DNA of 64,000 nucleotides from Corynebacterium jeddahense (GTDB lineage: Bacteria; Actinomycetota; Actinomycetes; Mycobacteriales; Mycobacteriaceae), in the NCBI RefSeq assembly GCF_028609865.1, contig NZ_CP063194.1, forward strand, positions 1,984,001-2,048,000, written 5' to 3'. Shown in pieces: positions 19,029-27,853 of this stretch (positions within the stretch are counted from its first letter, which is position 1; the number at the start of each line of letters is the position of its first letter). A program made the position numbers and the translations under genes. A model generated the notes under the pieces. The model did no database searches. It was given only the letters and a program-made list of their open reading frames with translations, and was not told the DNA's origin.

Positions 19029-20699
19029 CTATCGGGTGAGCTTGCGGTGGGTGACGCGAGACGGCTTCGCGGCCTCCTCACCGAGGCGCTCCACCTTGTT
19101 CTTCTCGTAGTCCCCGAAGTTACCCTCGAACCAGAACCACTTGCCCTCCTCGATGTTGCCCTCCCAGGCGAGAATGTGCGTGCAGGTGCGGTCGAGGAAC
19201 CAGCGGTCGTGCGAGATGACGACGGCGCAGCCCGGGAAGTTCTGCAGCGCGTTTTCCAGCGAACCGAGCGTTTCCACGTCGAGGTCGTTCGTCGGCTCGT
19301 CGAGCAGGATGAGGTTGCCGCCCTGCTTGAGCGTGAGCGCGAGGTTGAGACGGTTGCGCTCGCCGCCGGAGAGCACCTTCGACGGCTTCTGCTGGTCCGG
19401 CCCCTTGAAGCCGAACGCGGAGAGGTACGCGCGAGACGGCATTTCGTTCTGGCCGACGTGGATGTAGTCGAGCCCGTCGGAGACGACCTCCCACACCGTC
19501 TTCTCCGGGTCGATGTTCTCGCGGTTTTGGTCCACGTAGGAGATCTTCACGGTCTCGCCGACCTCGACGGACCCGTCGTCCGGCTCCTCGAAGCCCACGA
19601 TGGTCTTGAACAGCGTGGACTTGCCCACGCCGTTCGGGCCGATGACGCCGACGATGCCGTTGCGCGGCAGGGTGAACGAGAGGTCGTCGATAAGCACGCG
19701 CCCGTCGAAGCCCTTGTCCAGGTCCTTCACCTCGACGACCTTGTTGCCCAGGCGCGGCGGGGTCGGGATCTGAATCTCCTCGAAGTCGAGCTTCTTGTAC
19801 TGCTCGGCCTCGGCCGCCATCTCCTCGTAGCGCTCGAGGCGGGCCTTGTTCTTCGCCTGGCGCGCCTTCGGCGAGGAGCGGACCCAGTCGAGCTCCTGCT
19901 TGAGCCGCTTCTGCAGCTTCTGGTCCTTCTTGCCGGCGACCTCGAGGCGCTCCGCCTTCTTCTCCAGGTAGGTGGAGTAGTTGCCCTCGTACGGGTAAAG
20001 CTTGCCGCGGTCCACCTCGCAGATCCACTCCGCGACGTTGTCGAGGAAGTAGCGGTCGTGGGTCACGGCGAGCACGGCGCCCGGGTAGGTCTGCAGGTGC
20101 TTCTCCAGCCAGAGCACGCTCTCGGCGTCGAGGTGGTTCGTCGGCTCGTCGAGCAGCAGGAGGTCCGGCTCGGAGAGCAGCAGCTTCGCGAGCGCCACGC
20201 GGCGGCGCTCGCCACCGGACAGGTTCGTCACCGGCGAATCGGACGGCGGGCAGCGCAGCGCCTCCATGGCCTGCTCGATCTTCGAGTCGATCTCCCACGC
20301 GTCGGCGGCGTCGAGCTCCTCCTGGAGCTTGCCCATCTCCTCCATGAGCTCGTCGGAGTAATTGGTGGCCATCTCCTCGGCGATCTGCTCGAAGCGGGCC
20401 TTCTTGTCAAAGAGGTCTCCCAGGCCCTCCTCGACGTTGCCGCGCACCGTCTTCTCCTCGTTGAGCGGCGGCTCCTGCAGCAGGATGCCCACGGTCGCGC
20501 CCGGCTGAAGGAACGCCTCGCCGTTGTTCGGCTGGTCGATGCCGGCCATGATCTTCAGCAGCGACGACTTGCCGGCGCCGTTCGGGCCCACGACGCCGAT
20601 CTTCGCGCCCGGGTAGAACGCCATGGTCACGTTGTCCAGGATGACCTTGTCGCCGATGGCCCGGCGGACGTTTTTCATCGTGTAGATGAACTCAGCCAC
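19029..20699 (-). CDS. ettA: Energy-dependent translational throttle protein EttA (ABC-F)
   Basis: This 556-aa ABC-F protein binds the ribosomal E site and gates early elongation according to ATP level. Two ABC domains are complete: Walker A GPNGAGKSS (about residue 39) and GPNGVGKST (about 360), signature LSGGERRRVAL and LSGGERNRLNL, and Walker B LLLLDEPTNHLD and LILLDEPTNDLD. The linker between them has the EttA-type charged helical arm. There is no membrane domain. The start is a GTG at 20699, with GGGGAAA upstream. The order ettA next to ssb matches Rv2477c-Rv2478c. Confidence 0.95.
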   Translation of the reverse strand: MAEFIYTMKNVRRAIGDKVILDNVTMAFYPGAKIGVVGPNGAGKSSLLKIMAGIDQPNNGEAFLQPGATVGILLQEPPLNEEKTVRGNVEEGLGDLFDKKARFEQIAEEMATNYSDELMEEMGKLQEELDAADAWEIDSKIEQAMEALRCPPSDSPVTNLSGGERRRVALAKLLLSEPDLLLLDEPTNHLDAESVLWLEKHLQTYPGAVLAVTHDRYFLDNVAEWICEVDRGKLYPYEGNYSTYLEKKAERLEVAGKKDQKLQKRLKQELDWVRSSPKARQAKNKARLERYEEMAAEAEQYKKLDFEEIQIPTPPRLGNKVVEVKDLDKGFDGRVLIDDLSFTLPRNGIVGVIGPNGVGKSTLFKTIVGFEEPDDGSVEVGETVKISYVDQNRENIDPEKTVWEVVSDGLDYIHVGQNEMPSRAYLSAFGFKGPDQQKPSKVLSGGERNRLNLALTLKQGGNLILLDEPTNDLDVETLGSLENALQNFPGCAVVISHDRWFLDRTCTHILAWEGNIEEGKWFWFEGNFGDYEKNKVERLGEEAAKPSRVTHRKLTR

Positions 20700-20762
20700 T
20701 ACATTTCCCCTTTTTGGTGTGTGTGGACGTCAATGCAGCACTCAGCGTACATCACGGGCCGC

Positions 20763-20793
20763 GCGCCCCACCGCGGTTGGAGCGGTGGGGCGC
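20763..20793 (-). terminator. Hairpin between ssb and ettA
   Basis: A perfect 12-bp stem (GCGCCCCACCGC and its complement) with a 7-nt loop lies 32 bp after the ssb stop. It has no T tract. It probably attenuates or terminates the ssb transcript ahead of ettA. Confidence 0.55.
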
Positions 20794-20824
20794 TCGGGTA
20801 GCGGCAGGGGGTGCGAGCGGCAGG

Positions 20825-21457
20825 TTAGAACGGCGCCGGGCCATCCCCCGCGGCAGCGCCGACAAGCGCGTCAGCGCTCGAAGCTTCCCCGCCCGGCGCG
20901 CCCGAAGCGTCTCCGCCCGGCGCACCGGCGAACGACGGCGAAATGACGTCCTCGGCGCTCAGGTGGCGCTCCTCCATGCCCTGCGTCCCCTCGCCGTTGA
21001 GCTTGCGGTCGAGCGCGTCGGCGTCCATCGGCTGCGCGGGCGTGTGCCCCTCGAGCGTGTTGCCGGCGTTGGAGGTGCGCACGGAGTTGACCTGGAAGCG
21101 CGCGAGGTCGAACGCAACGGCGTGGGCCTTCACCTTGAGCCGCGAGCGCGTCACGGTCTCCTCGCTGCCGTCCGACTGCGTCTCCCAGGTATCGGTGACC
21201 AGCTTGCCCACCACTACGACCGGGAAGCCCTTGCACAGCGAGGCGGCCGCGTTGATGGCGAGCTGCCCCCAGCACTCCACGTCGAGGTAGAGGTTGTTGT
21301 AGTCCTGCCAGACGGGCTTGCCCTCGACGGTGTCGTCGGTCTTGCGGCTGTCGGAGCAGGCGATGCGCAGGCGCGCCACCGCGTTGTCCTTGCCGATGCG
21401 CTTGAAGTACGGTTCCGCGACGAGGTTGCCGCAGTAGGTGTTGACGGTGTTACTCAT
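20825..21457 (-). CDS. ssb: Single-stranded DNA-binding protein (paralogue)
   Basis: This 210-aa protein has an OB fold in its first 115 residues (VNTYCGNLVAEPYFKRI, then LYLDVECWGQLAINAA and KGFPVVVVGKLVTDTW) followed by a flexible Gly/Ala/Ser-rich tail. The C terminus GDGPAPF keeps the final Pro-Phe but lacks most of the acidic tip that recruits partner proteins in the main SSB. It resembles the second mycobacterial SSB (Rv2478c) and is likely a paralogue used in recombination or stress. ATG 21457 starts MSNTVNTY; AAGGGGA is upstream. Confidence 0.85.
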   Translation of the reverse strand: MSNTVNTYCGNLVAEPYFKRIGKDNAVARLRIACSDSRKTDDTVEGKPVWQDYNNLYLDVECWGQLAINAAASLCKGFPVVVVGKLVTDTWETQSDGSEETVTRSRLKVKAHAVAFDLARFQVNSVRTSNAGNTLEGHTPAQPMDADALDRKLNGEGTQGMEERHLSAEDVISPSFAGAPGGDASGAPGGEASSADALVGAAAGDGPAPF

Positions 21458-21569
21458 GGACGTTGTCCCCTTTTCTTGCGTGGATTGGTGGTGCGAGGGT
21501 TTCGTCGATACGCAACTGCCCCCTGCGCAACCAGAATCGCACGCAACAAGCGAATTGAAAAGGGTTCGC

Positions 21570-21609
21570 CCGAATTGTGGATAACTTTTCCTGAGAATTC
21601 CCCAATCCC
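21570..21609. repeat. 40-bp repeat with perfect DnaA box, copy 2
   Basis: This segment matches the reverse complement of 1-40 at 34 of 40 positions and contains TGTGGATAA (21576-21584), a perfect DnaA box. It sits between the start of ssb and the stop of the CopD-CtaG gene. No HNH gene is adjacent here, so it may be a solo remnant or an independent site. Confidence 0.6.
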
Positions 21610-21612
21610 CAG

Positions 21613-23598
21613 CTAGTGACCCTCGAACCGCGCGAGCATCTCGTTGTAGCGGCGCCACTCCTCGTCGTCGGATTCCTCCGCGCGGCGGTCCGACTCCGCA
21701 GTCTCGGCGCGGTCCTCCTTGAGCCACTGGCGGAACAGCTCGCCGAAGACGATGACAAGCGGGAACGACCCGGCCGCCCACGCGATGCCGCCGCCGTCCT
21801 TCTGCACGCGCAACAGGTCCGGGTGCCACGGCAGCTCGAGCGAGCGGTAGAACTCCTCGCCCATCACCGCGCCGAGCTGCATGAGGTAGACACCCATGAA
21901 CAGGTGGAACGGCATGGAGATCCAGAGCCACGCCAAGCGCACCTTCGCGCTCGCGCGGCCGACGATCTCGTCCGGGCCGATGAGCTCCCAGAAATAGAAG
22001 TAGCCGGACAGCAGGAACACGGCGTTCATGATGACGTGGCCGGCGTGCTCGGAAATCATGAGGTCATAGAGCGGCTCGACGACGTAAAGCACATAGAACA
22101 GCACGAGGAACTGGATGGTGGATACCGCCGGGTGGGAGATCCACCGCACGAAGCTCGAGCGCTGGAAGCTCTCCGCCCACAGCCGCGGGTTGAACTCGCC
22201 GGCCGGGTACGCGGCGCGCACGAGGGTGAGCGGCGCGCCGAGCACGAGCAGCACCGGCACCCCCATCGAGAGAATCATGTGCACCGTCATGTGCGCGGAG
22301 TAGGAGGCGGGCATGTGCATTCCCAGCCCGGAACACAGCGTGACGACGACCAAGGCGCACCCCGCCAGCCACCACGCCGTGCGGCTGGCCTGCCAGCCGT
22401 CGACGCGGCGCGCGAGGTGGACGTAGTAGACGGCGAGCAGCACGGCGATGACGCTGAACAGCAGCTCCGGGCGCCACTGCGTGAGCCAGTTGCCCCAGGT
22501 GAGCGGCCCGTCGAGGTTGTAGCCCATCTGCACCTGCATGCGGGTGAGGTTCGGGTCGAGCGGGGGCGGTGGCGGGGTGCGCCCGAGCGTGACGGCCAGC
22601 CCGGCGACGGCGGCCATGATGGTCACCTCGACGGCCGCGAGGCGTCGAAACGCCTGCGGCTCCGCCTCGAGCCGCGGGATCGTGCGCTCGCGGTGGACGA
22701 AGCCGATGAACCCGAGCACGACGATGCCCACCGTCTTCAGGATGAGCACGTTGCCGTAGCTGTACTGCGTGAGGTCGGCGAGCCGCACGCGGATGAGCGC
22801 GTTGACCACGCCCGAGACGGCCATGACGGCGATCGCGAACAGCGCGATGCGCGAGTAGCGCCGCGTCGCTTCCGGCAGGTGCGGGCCGCGCCGCATCGCG
22901 TGCGCCGTGAGCGCCATGAGCCCGCCAACCCACAGCAGCATGGCCACGAGGTGCCAGATGAGCGAGTTGGTGCCGAAGTCGTGCGCGCCGCCGGACGCGG
23001 AGTGGCCCGTGAGCGCGAGCGGCATGACCACGCAGATCGAGCCGAGGAAGGCCGCCACCTGCGACCACCAGCTCGACGCCGCGTACGCGAACCCGGCCAC
23101 CGCCGCCGCGAGCACCGCCACGATGAGCCACACGCGGGCGTCCGCCACCTGGTCCAGGGCCTGGGACCAGGCCGCCGCCTCGAAGAAGACGGTGCGCAGC
23201 GGCTGGCCGGAGACGTCCGAGAGCACGAGCGGGATCATCGCGAGCCCGATGAGCGCGACGCCGGCGCTCGCGTGGGCGCCGGTGCGGGCCGCGAGGTGGC
23301 CGTCGACAGTCAGCCGCGCACCGTTGAGGTCCTCGCCCGTCATGCGCGGCGGGACGAGGAACGCGGCGAGCAGGAACGACCCGGTAGCCAGGCTCATGAG
23401 GATCCACGCGGCGCCGCGCAGCGCCGGCAGCCCGAACGTCGTCGCCGGGCCGGGGTCCGGGATGCCGAGCGCCGCGAGCGACCCGCCCGAGAACGACTGC
23501 GCCACCGCGCCCGCGATGACGGCGGCGACCACCGCCGCGGCGAGGTAGAGCGGCCACGCGGGCGCGACGGTGCGGGTGCGAGTCTCGGTCATGGTCAT
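21613..23598 (-). CDS. Bifunctional CopD/CtaG-like membrane protein
   Basis: This about 661-aa polytopic protein fuses an N-terminal CopD (copper resistance D) domain and a C-terminal caa3-type CtaG cytochrome oxidase assembly domain. At least fourteen hydrophobic segments are visible. Conserved histidines lie in LTGHSASGGAHDFGTN, LIWHLVAMLLWVGGL, MHMPASYSAHMTVHMILS and MISEHAGHVIMN. Similar fusions occur in mycobacteria (Rv0102). It likely imports or delivers copper to cytochrome oxidase, whose subunit ctaD is elsewhere in this window. ATG 23598 has AGTAGGG upstream; alternatives are GTG 23601 and ATG 23592. Confidence 0.85.
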   Translation of the reverse strand: MTMTETRTRTVAPAWPLYLAAAVVAAVIAGAVAQSFSGGSLAALGIPDPGPATTFGLPALRGAAWILMSLATGSFLLAAFLVPPRMTGEDLNGARLTVDGHLAARTGAHASAGVALIGLAMIPLVLSDVSGQPLRTVFFEAAAWSQALDQVADARVWLIVAVLAAAVAGFAYAASSWWSQVAAFLGSICVVMPLALTGHSASGGAHDFGTNSLIWHLVAMLLWVGGLMALTAHAMRRGPHLPEATRRYSRIALFAIAVMAVSGVVNALIRVRLADLTQYSYGNVLILKTVGIVVLGFIGFVHRERTIPRLEAEPQAFRRLAAVEVTIMAAVAGLAVTLGRTPPPPPLDPNLTRMQVQMGYNLDGPLTWGNWLTQWRPELLFSVIAVLLAVYYVHLARRVDGWQASRTAWWLAGCALVVVTLCSGLGMHMPASYSAHMTVHMILSMGVPVLLVLGAPLTLVRAAYPAGEFNPRLWAESFQRSSFVRWISHPAVSTIQFLVLFYVLYVVEPLYDLMISEHAGHVIMNAVFLLSGYFYFWELIGPDEIVGRASAKVRLAWLWISMPFHLFMGVYLMQLGAVMGEEFYRSLELPWHPDLLRVQKDGGGIAWAAGSFPLVIVFGELFRQWLKEDRAETAESDRRAEESDDEEWRRYNEMLARFEGH

Positions 23599-23646
23599 CA
23601 CCCTACTTTCGCCTTGGCCTCGGCCATAACTACAATTGCGCGCATT

Positions 23647-23720
23647 GCCTCCATAGCTCAGTGGATTAGAGCATCCGGTTTCTACCCGGCTGGTCGCGGG
23701 TTCGAATCCTGCTGGGGGCG
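23647..23720 (+). tRNA. tRNA-Arg (anticodon TCT)
   Basis: The 74-nt cloverleaf has acceptor GCCTCCA paired with TGGGGGC (one G-T), D stem GCTC/GAGC, anticodon loop TTTCTAC giving anticodon TCT, and T loop TTCGAAT. CCA is not encoded. It reads AGA codons, which are rare in this GC-rich genome. Confidence 0.93.
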
Positions 23721-23819
23721 CTTTCTTTCGCCTGCGTATCGACGTTTCCCTCCGGCACCCCGCCGTTCAGCGCTACCATCGGCGTGGCACGATTGCCTAT
23801 CGCACAAGGAGGCCACGAC

Positions 23820-23945
23820 ATGGCTGACGAGAAGAACTCTCCAGTCAATGAGGACAGCATCAACAACCTCTCCGATCCGGACGCCGACGCCTCCATCCAG
23901 GAGACCGGCGACGATGACGACTTTGAAAAGGACGGTCGCAACTAA
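23820..23945 (+). CDS. Small acidic protein (41 aa)
   Basis: A 41-codon frame starts MADEKNSPVNEDS and ends DDDDFEKDGRN. It has a strong ribosome site (AAGGAGG, 7 nt before the ATG) and its stop overlaps the next start as TAATG, which together make it a credible gene. It is highly acidic, with no hydrophobic segment. I do not recognise the family. It is probably co-translated with the following 80-aa acidic protein. Confidence 0.6.
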   Translation: MADEKNSPVNEDSINNLSDPDADASIQETGDDDDFEKDGRN

Positions 23946-24187
23946 TGGCTGACAAGGACCCTCACCTCGACGGCAGCGAGGCATCGGAGCTGGACAAGCT
24001 TCTCGACGCCAGCACGACCCGCATCGGCAACGCCCCCACCAACTTCAGCTCGGTGGACGATTTCGAGAACGCGGAGAACGAGACCCGCGAAACTGGCTCC
24101 GGCCACCTGGCGGAGCACCCGAACACCGAGGAGCGCACCGAGCAGGTCGAGCGCGGCGTCTCTGACGACGCCGTCGCCGGCGAGTAG
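23945..24187 (+). CDS. Small acidic protein (80 aa)
   Basis: This 80-aa soluble protein starts MADKDPHLDG and is rich in Glu, Asp, Asn and Thr, with no membrane segment or cysteine. Its start is fused to the stop of the 41-aa gene (TAATG), and both proteins begin Met-Ala-Asp, suggesting related or jointly acting products. A strong terminator follows 18 bp after the stop. The function is not recognisable; disordered acidic proteins of this size can be DNA mimics, chaperones or regulators, but nothing here decides between these. Confidence 0.65.
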   Translation: MADKDPHLDGSEASELDKLLDASTTRIGNAPTNFSSVDDFENAENETRETGSGHLAEHPNTEERTEQVERGVSDDAVAGE

Positions 24188-24205
24188 CGTCGCTCCCCGC
24201 CGCCA

Positions 24206-24237
24206 CCGGCCTTCCCGTTTCCGGGAGGGCCGGTTTT
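24206..24237 (+). terminator. Rho-independent terminator after the acidic gene pair
   Basis: A 12-bp stem (CCGGCCTTCCCG with CGGGAGGGCCGG, one G-T pair), a TTTC loop and a TTTT tract follow the 80-aa gene. This is a good intrinsic terminator for the two-gene unit. Confidence 0.85.
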
Positions 24238-24322
24238 ATCGTGCCCTTCCCCTTGTAAAAATTCACATGCGCCCCTCTCTGTCAGGCTGGTTGTGAACAA
24301 CGATCCGTAGGAGGTTTTGTTC

Positions 24323-25234
24323 ATGACTTTGCTCGATGTTCCAGTGTTGATCCCGGAGCCGGACGCGCTGTCCGAGGCAGCTTCGGTCGGTGGTCAACAG
24401 GTTCGAAGCGGTCGCCTGCCCAGGCGGAGGCTTTGTGCTGATGATGTGTTGTCCCTTGCTGTGACGGTGCTGTCTCCTGGCGAGGTCCTCGACGAGGATG
24501 ACCTGGTCATGCCGCAGGCTGGCGCGGTTGTGTTTAGAGCGTGTGAGCCGTATTCGCGGGGGTTGGATTTTACTGCCACTCAGAAGCGGCAGATGGTCAC
24601 GATCTATCGCCAGTTGCCCTACGGGGCGAAAGGTATCTGGCTTGATCGCCATGGGCTGTATGGAGTCAAGATCTTTCGGTGGGGCCAACAGCTTGGGCTT
24701 TTGACCTGCGCGCAGCAAAAAGCAGCGTCGGTCGGCGACGAGGAACTACCAGCGGTGCTTGACGCTGCGGCGGTGACGTCGCTGGCGCAGCGCTACCTTG
24801 CACTTCCTTACGGTGAAAAGGAGGCGTTTTTAGCCAAGCATGATCTGTGCCACCGGACAGTGCTGCGGTGGGCCACCATGGTTGCAGACGGATCGATCGC
24901 GCATTACACGCATACACGAAAGGCAGGAACAGTGGGAAAACACACCTCCGATGACCTTACGCAGTCACGGCGCCAGGTTGAGGCGATGATTCGAGAAAAC
25001 GACCGGTTGAAAAAAGAACTCGCCAAAGCCAACCGCAAACTCACCCGGCAAGAACAAGAACTGGATAAATGGGTCAAAACCAGTGATGTGTTGGGAAAAG
25101 CTTTAGCGTCCATGCCCGATCTTCCTGGCGTGGACTACGACGCGGAGGAAAACGCCTATCCGAAGACGAAACGCGACGCTATGAAGCTGGTCGACAAGAA
25201 GAACAACGACTCATCGACGCACTTGTCGGATTAG
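24323..25234 (+). CDS. IS transposase OrfA
   Basis: This 303-aa protein has two helix-turn-helix-like DNA-binding repeats (FTATQKRQMVTIYRQLPYG and SLAQRYLALPYGEKEAFL, about residues 85 and 155) and a leucine-zipper-like coiled coil near residues 210-250 (RQVEAMIRENDRLKKELAK). Such proteins recognise the element's ends. It is longer than typical IS3 OrfA because the HTH is duplicated. ATG 24323 follows TAGGAGG. Near its end the -1 frame continues as QEEQRLIDALVGLGHSTTR into orfB, so an OrfAB fusion by -1 frameshifting is likely. Confidence 0.82.
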   Translation: MTLLDVPVLIPEPDALSEAASVGGQQVRSGRLPRRRLCADDVLSLAVTVLSPGEVLDEDDLVMPQAGAVVFRACEPYSRGLDFTATQKRQMVTIYRQLPYGAKGIWLDRHGLYGVKIFRWGQQLGLLTCAQQKAASVGDEELPAVLDAAAVTSLAQRYLALPYGEKEAFLAKHDLCHRTVLRWATMVADGSIAHYTHTRKAGTVGKHTSDDLTQSRRQVEAMIRENDRLKKELAKANRKLTRQEQELDKWVKTSDVLGKALASMPDLPGVDYDAEENAYPKTKRDAMKLVDKKNNDSSTHLSD

Positions 25235-25257
25235 GCCACTCCACAACCCGGGCGTGT

Positions 25258-26226
25258 GTGTTGCTGAGAGTCAGCCGCAGCCGGATCTACTACGAATCCA
25301 ACCCACGGCCGAAAACCGCCAACCCGATTGCCCACCACGAACGCAACATCCCCCGGCTCACACAAGAACACATCGACCAGATCCTCGCCCAGCTGGACGC
25401 CAATCCGCAGTCCAGCGTGGACGATGTGTTCTACAACGCCTACAACCACGGCGCTTACATCGCCAGTTTGAGCAGTTTCTACCGCATCGCCCGCAAGCAC
25501 AACAGACTGTTGAAACACCGCAACTGCACAAGCACCAAACGCAGGTCGAAACGCGGCAACAACCAGCCACCACATGTCGTCGCTACTGCACCAGCACAAG
25601 TGCTGTGCTGGGACATCACATTCCTGCCCGGCCCGTTCGTCAACGAAACCTACGCCTGCCACACCATTATCGACCTGTACTCACGCGCCGTGATTGGCAC
25701 GCTGGTCACCCACCGCGAAGACGCGCGCGGTGTATCCAAACTCTTCGACGACATCTTGACGCGCTACCCCACAGTGCAAACCGTGCACTCCGACAACGGG
25801 GCAGCTATGCGAAGCAACGCCTTAAAGCGTGTGTTCGCCAAACACGACGTCACCGCATCGTTTAGTCGGCCGGCCATCAGCAACGACAACCCCCAAATGG
25901 AATCGCTGTTTCACACCATGAAGGGATTTGCGTACTACCCGAAAGTCTTCGCCGACATCGACGCCGCCACCCAATGGGTAGCCCGGTTTACCAGGCACTA
26001 CAACAACCGGCCCCACAGCGGCATCAACGGCTACACCCCGCAAAGCGTGCTCGACGGCACCTGGAGACAATACGAAACCAACCGCATCAACGCAGCACGC
26101 GCCGCACTCGAAGCCGGACTCATCACCGCTATGCCAAAAACACCGACCGGACTACCCAAGGAGGTCACCATCATCCGCACAACCACCAAAACCCGCCCAC
26201 AGCCACCCACACTTACCGTCGCCTAA
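25258..26226 (+). CDS. IS transposase OrfB, DDE integrase core
   Basis: This 322-aa frame carries the rve/DDE catalytic core: the first Asp in VLCWDITFLPGPF near residue 119, the second in TVHSDNGAAMRSN near 179, and the Glu in NDNPQMESLFHTMKG near 219. The GTG at 25258 is only a nominal start. The same frame is open upstream through the last part of orfA, so the active enzyme is probably made as an OrfAB fusion by -1 frameshifting at around 25190-25205 (AAGAAGAACAA). Confidence 0.88.
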   Translation: MLLRVSRSRIYYESNPRPKTANPIAHHERNIPRLTQEHIDQILAQLDANPQSSVDDVFYNAYNHGAYIASLSSFYRIARKHNRLLKHRNCTSTKRRSKRGNNQPPHVVATAPAQVLCWDITFLPGPFVNETYACHTIIDLYSRAVIGTLVTHREDARGVSKLFDDILTRYPTVQTVHSDNGAAMRSNALKRVFAKHDVTASFSRPAISNDNPQMESLFHTMKGFAYYPKVFADIDAATQWVARFTRHYNNRPHSGINGYTPQSVLDGTWRQYETNRINAARAALEAGLITAMPKTPTGLPKEVTIIRTTTKTRPQPPTLTVA

Positions 26227-26449
26227 ACCAGAAACTGTTCACAACCACTTGACACAAAGCGCGCCGCCAGCGATATCCTCCTGACCGACATGTTTAGTTC
26301 TGGACACCCGTCCAGACTGCGGATTTTTACAAACGCCGTCCGCCAGCCCGGCAAGCCCAACCCCACTTCGGAACGCGCTTCCCACACTGTGATACAGTCA
26401 TTCCATCCGTTAGGACATTGTCTTGCATAGTGGAATGAAAGGCCGGGAC

Positions 26450-27841
26450 ATGACAGCGAGCGTCGAACACCCAGCACCGCCAGCCGACACCAACAACGCG
26501 CACCCGATCGAGCTCCGCGAGACCACGCCCGAGGAGCGGCGCCGCGTCAAGCTGGCCTCCACGATCGGCACGACGATCGAGTTCTACGACTTCTACGCGT
26601 ACGCCACCGCCGCGGTCGCCGTCTTCCCGTTCCTCTTCTTCCCCAAAGCAGAGTCGAGCACGGTGGCGCTGCTGTCGTCGTTCGCCACGTTCGGCCTGGC
26701 GTTCATCGCCCGCCCGCTCGGCTCGATCCTCTTCGGCCACTTCGGCGACAAGGTCGGCCGCAAGGCCACCCTCGTCGGCGCGCTGCTGACGATGGGCCTG
26801 GCCACCTTCACCATCGGCCTGCTGCCCACCTACGCGCAGGCCGGCATCTGGGCCCCCGCGCTGCTCGCGATCCTGCGCTTCTGCCAGGGCCTCGGCCTCG
26901 GCGGCGAGTGGTCCGGCGCGGCGCTGCTGTCCACCGAGACCGCCGCGAAGGGCCGCCGCGCCTGGGCCGGAATGTGGCCGCAGCTCGGCGCGCCGTTCGG
27001 GTTCTTCCTGGCCAACGGCCTGTTCCTCATCCTGGTCACCGTGCTGGGGCACACCTCCGGCGACTTCGAGGGCGCGTTCATGCGCTGGGGCTGGCGCATC
27101 CCGTTCCTACTCTCCATCGTCATGGTGATGATCGGCCTGTGGGTTCGCCTGCAGGTTGAGGAGACGCCGGTGTTCCAGCAGGTTGAGGCCAACGACAAGA
27201 AGGCCGCCTCCCCGCTCGCGGAGGTGCTCAAGACGGCGTGGAAGCCGCTGATCCAGGGCACCTTCATCATGGTCGGCTGCTACACGCTGTTCTACATCGT
27301 GACCACGTGGTTCCTCTCCTACGGCATCGGCTCCGCCGAGGAGGGCGTCGGCCTGGGTATCGCGTACCCGACCTTCCTCAAGCTGCAGCTCGTCTGTATC
27401 TTCGGCTTCATGCTGGGCATCCCGGTGTCCGCGCACCTCGCCGACACGTACGGACGCCGCCCGGTGCTGGGCCTGACGTCCGCGGCGATCATCGTCTACG
27501 GACTGTGCTTCAAGTGGCTGCTCAACCCGGACACGTTCACCATGCTCTCGCTGGGCATCTTCCTGTTCATCGGCATGATCCTCATGGGCTTCATCTTCGG
27601 CCCGATGTCCGCGATCCTGCCGGAGCTGTTCCCCTCCAACGTGCGCTACACCGGCTCCGGCATCGCCTACAACGTCTCCTCCATTTTGGGCGCGGCCATC
27701 GCCCCGTTCATCGCCACCGCGCTCAACGCCCAGTACGGCCCGAAGGCCGTGGGCTACTACTTGGTGGTCGTCACCGCGATCTCGCTGATCGCCATCATTT
27801 CCGCGCCGGAGACAAAGCACCAGGAGATGCACGAAATTTAG
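26450..27841 (+). CDS. MFS transporter, metabolite:H+ symporter (MHS) family
   Basis: This 463-aa twelve-helix transporter belongs to the MHS branch of the major facilitator superfamily (ProP, ShiA and KgtP relatives). Signatures are TIGTTIEFYDFYAYATAA in helix 1, GHFGDKVGRKATL in loop 2-3, RFCQGLGLGGEWSGAALL in helix 4, and LADTYGRRPVLG in loop 8-9. It should take up an organic acid, osmolyte or amino acid with protons; the substrate is not deducible. ATG 26450 was chosen because it is closest to GAAAGG; ATG 26435 is also in frame. A terminator follows. Confidence 0.88.
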   Translation: MTASVEHPAPPADTNNAHPIELRETTPEERRRVKLASTIGTTIEFYDFYAYATAAVAVFPFLFFPKAESSTVALLSSFATFGLAFIARPLGSILFGHFGDKVGRKATLVGALLTMGLATFTIGLLPTYAQAGIWAPALLAILRFCQGLGLGGEWSGAALLSTETAAKGRRAWAGMWPQLGAPFGFFLANGLFLILVTVLGHTSGDFEGAFMRWGWRIPFLLSIVMVMIGLWVRLQVEETPVFQQVEANDKKAASPLAEVLKTAWKPLIQGTFIMVGCYTLFYIVTTWFLSYGIGSAEEGVGLGIAYPTFLKLQLVCIFGFMLGIPVSAHLADTYGRRPVLGLTSAAIIVYGLCFKWLLNPDTFTMLSLGIFLFIGMILMGFIFGPMSAILPELFPSNVRYTGSGIAYNVSSILGAAIAPFIATALNAQYGPKAVGYYLVVVTAISLIAIISAPETKHQEMHEI

Positions 27842-27853
27842 CGCGTCGGCCAA

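Larger units (their letters stand above)
24280..26254 (+). mobile_element. IS3-type insertion sequence, two reading frames
   Basis: The element is about 1,975 bp and bounded by imperfect inverted ends: TGTCAGGCTGGTTGTGAACA on the left and, read inward from the right, TGTCAAGTGGTTGTGAACA. It encodes orfA and orfB in the -1 relationship typical of IS3-family elements, with a DDE integrase core in orfB. I see no target-site duplication at these ends. Both frames are intact, so the copy may be active. Confidence 0.82.

Noticed and set aside
17925..20801. A 958-codon plus-strand frame opposite ettA and the thioesterase
   Set aside because: It is antisense to clear genes with ABC-F and hotdog motifs and has only low-complexity Leu/Arg/Val sequence.
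24276..26260. Target duplication of the IS3-type element
   Set aside because: The 3-5 bases on each side of the deduced ends do not match, so none is claimed.
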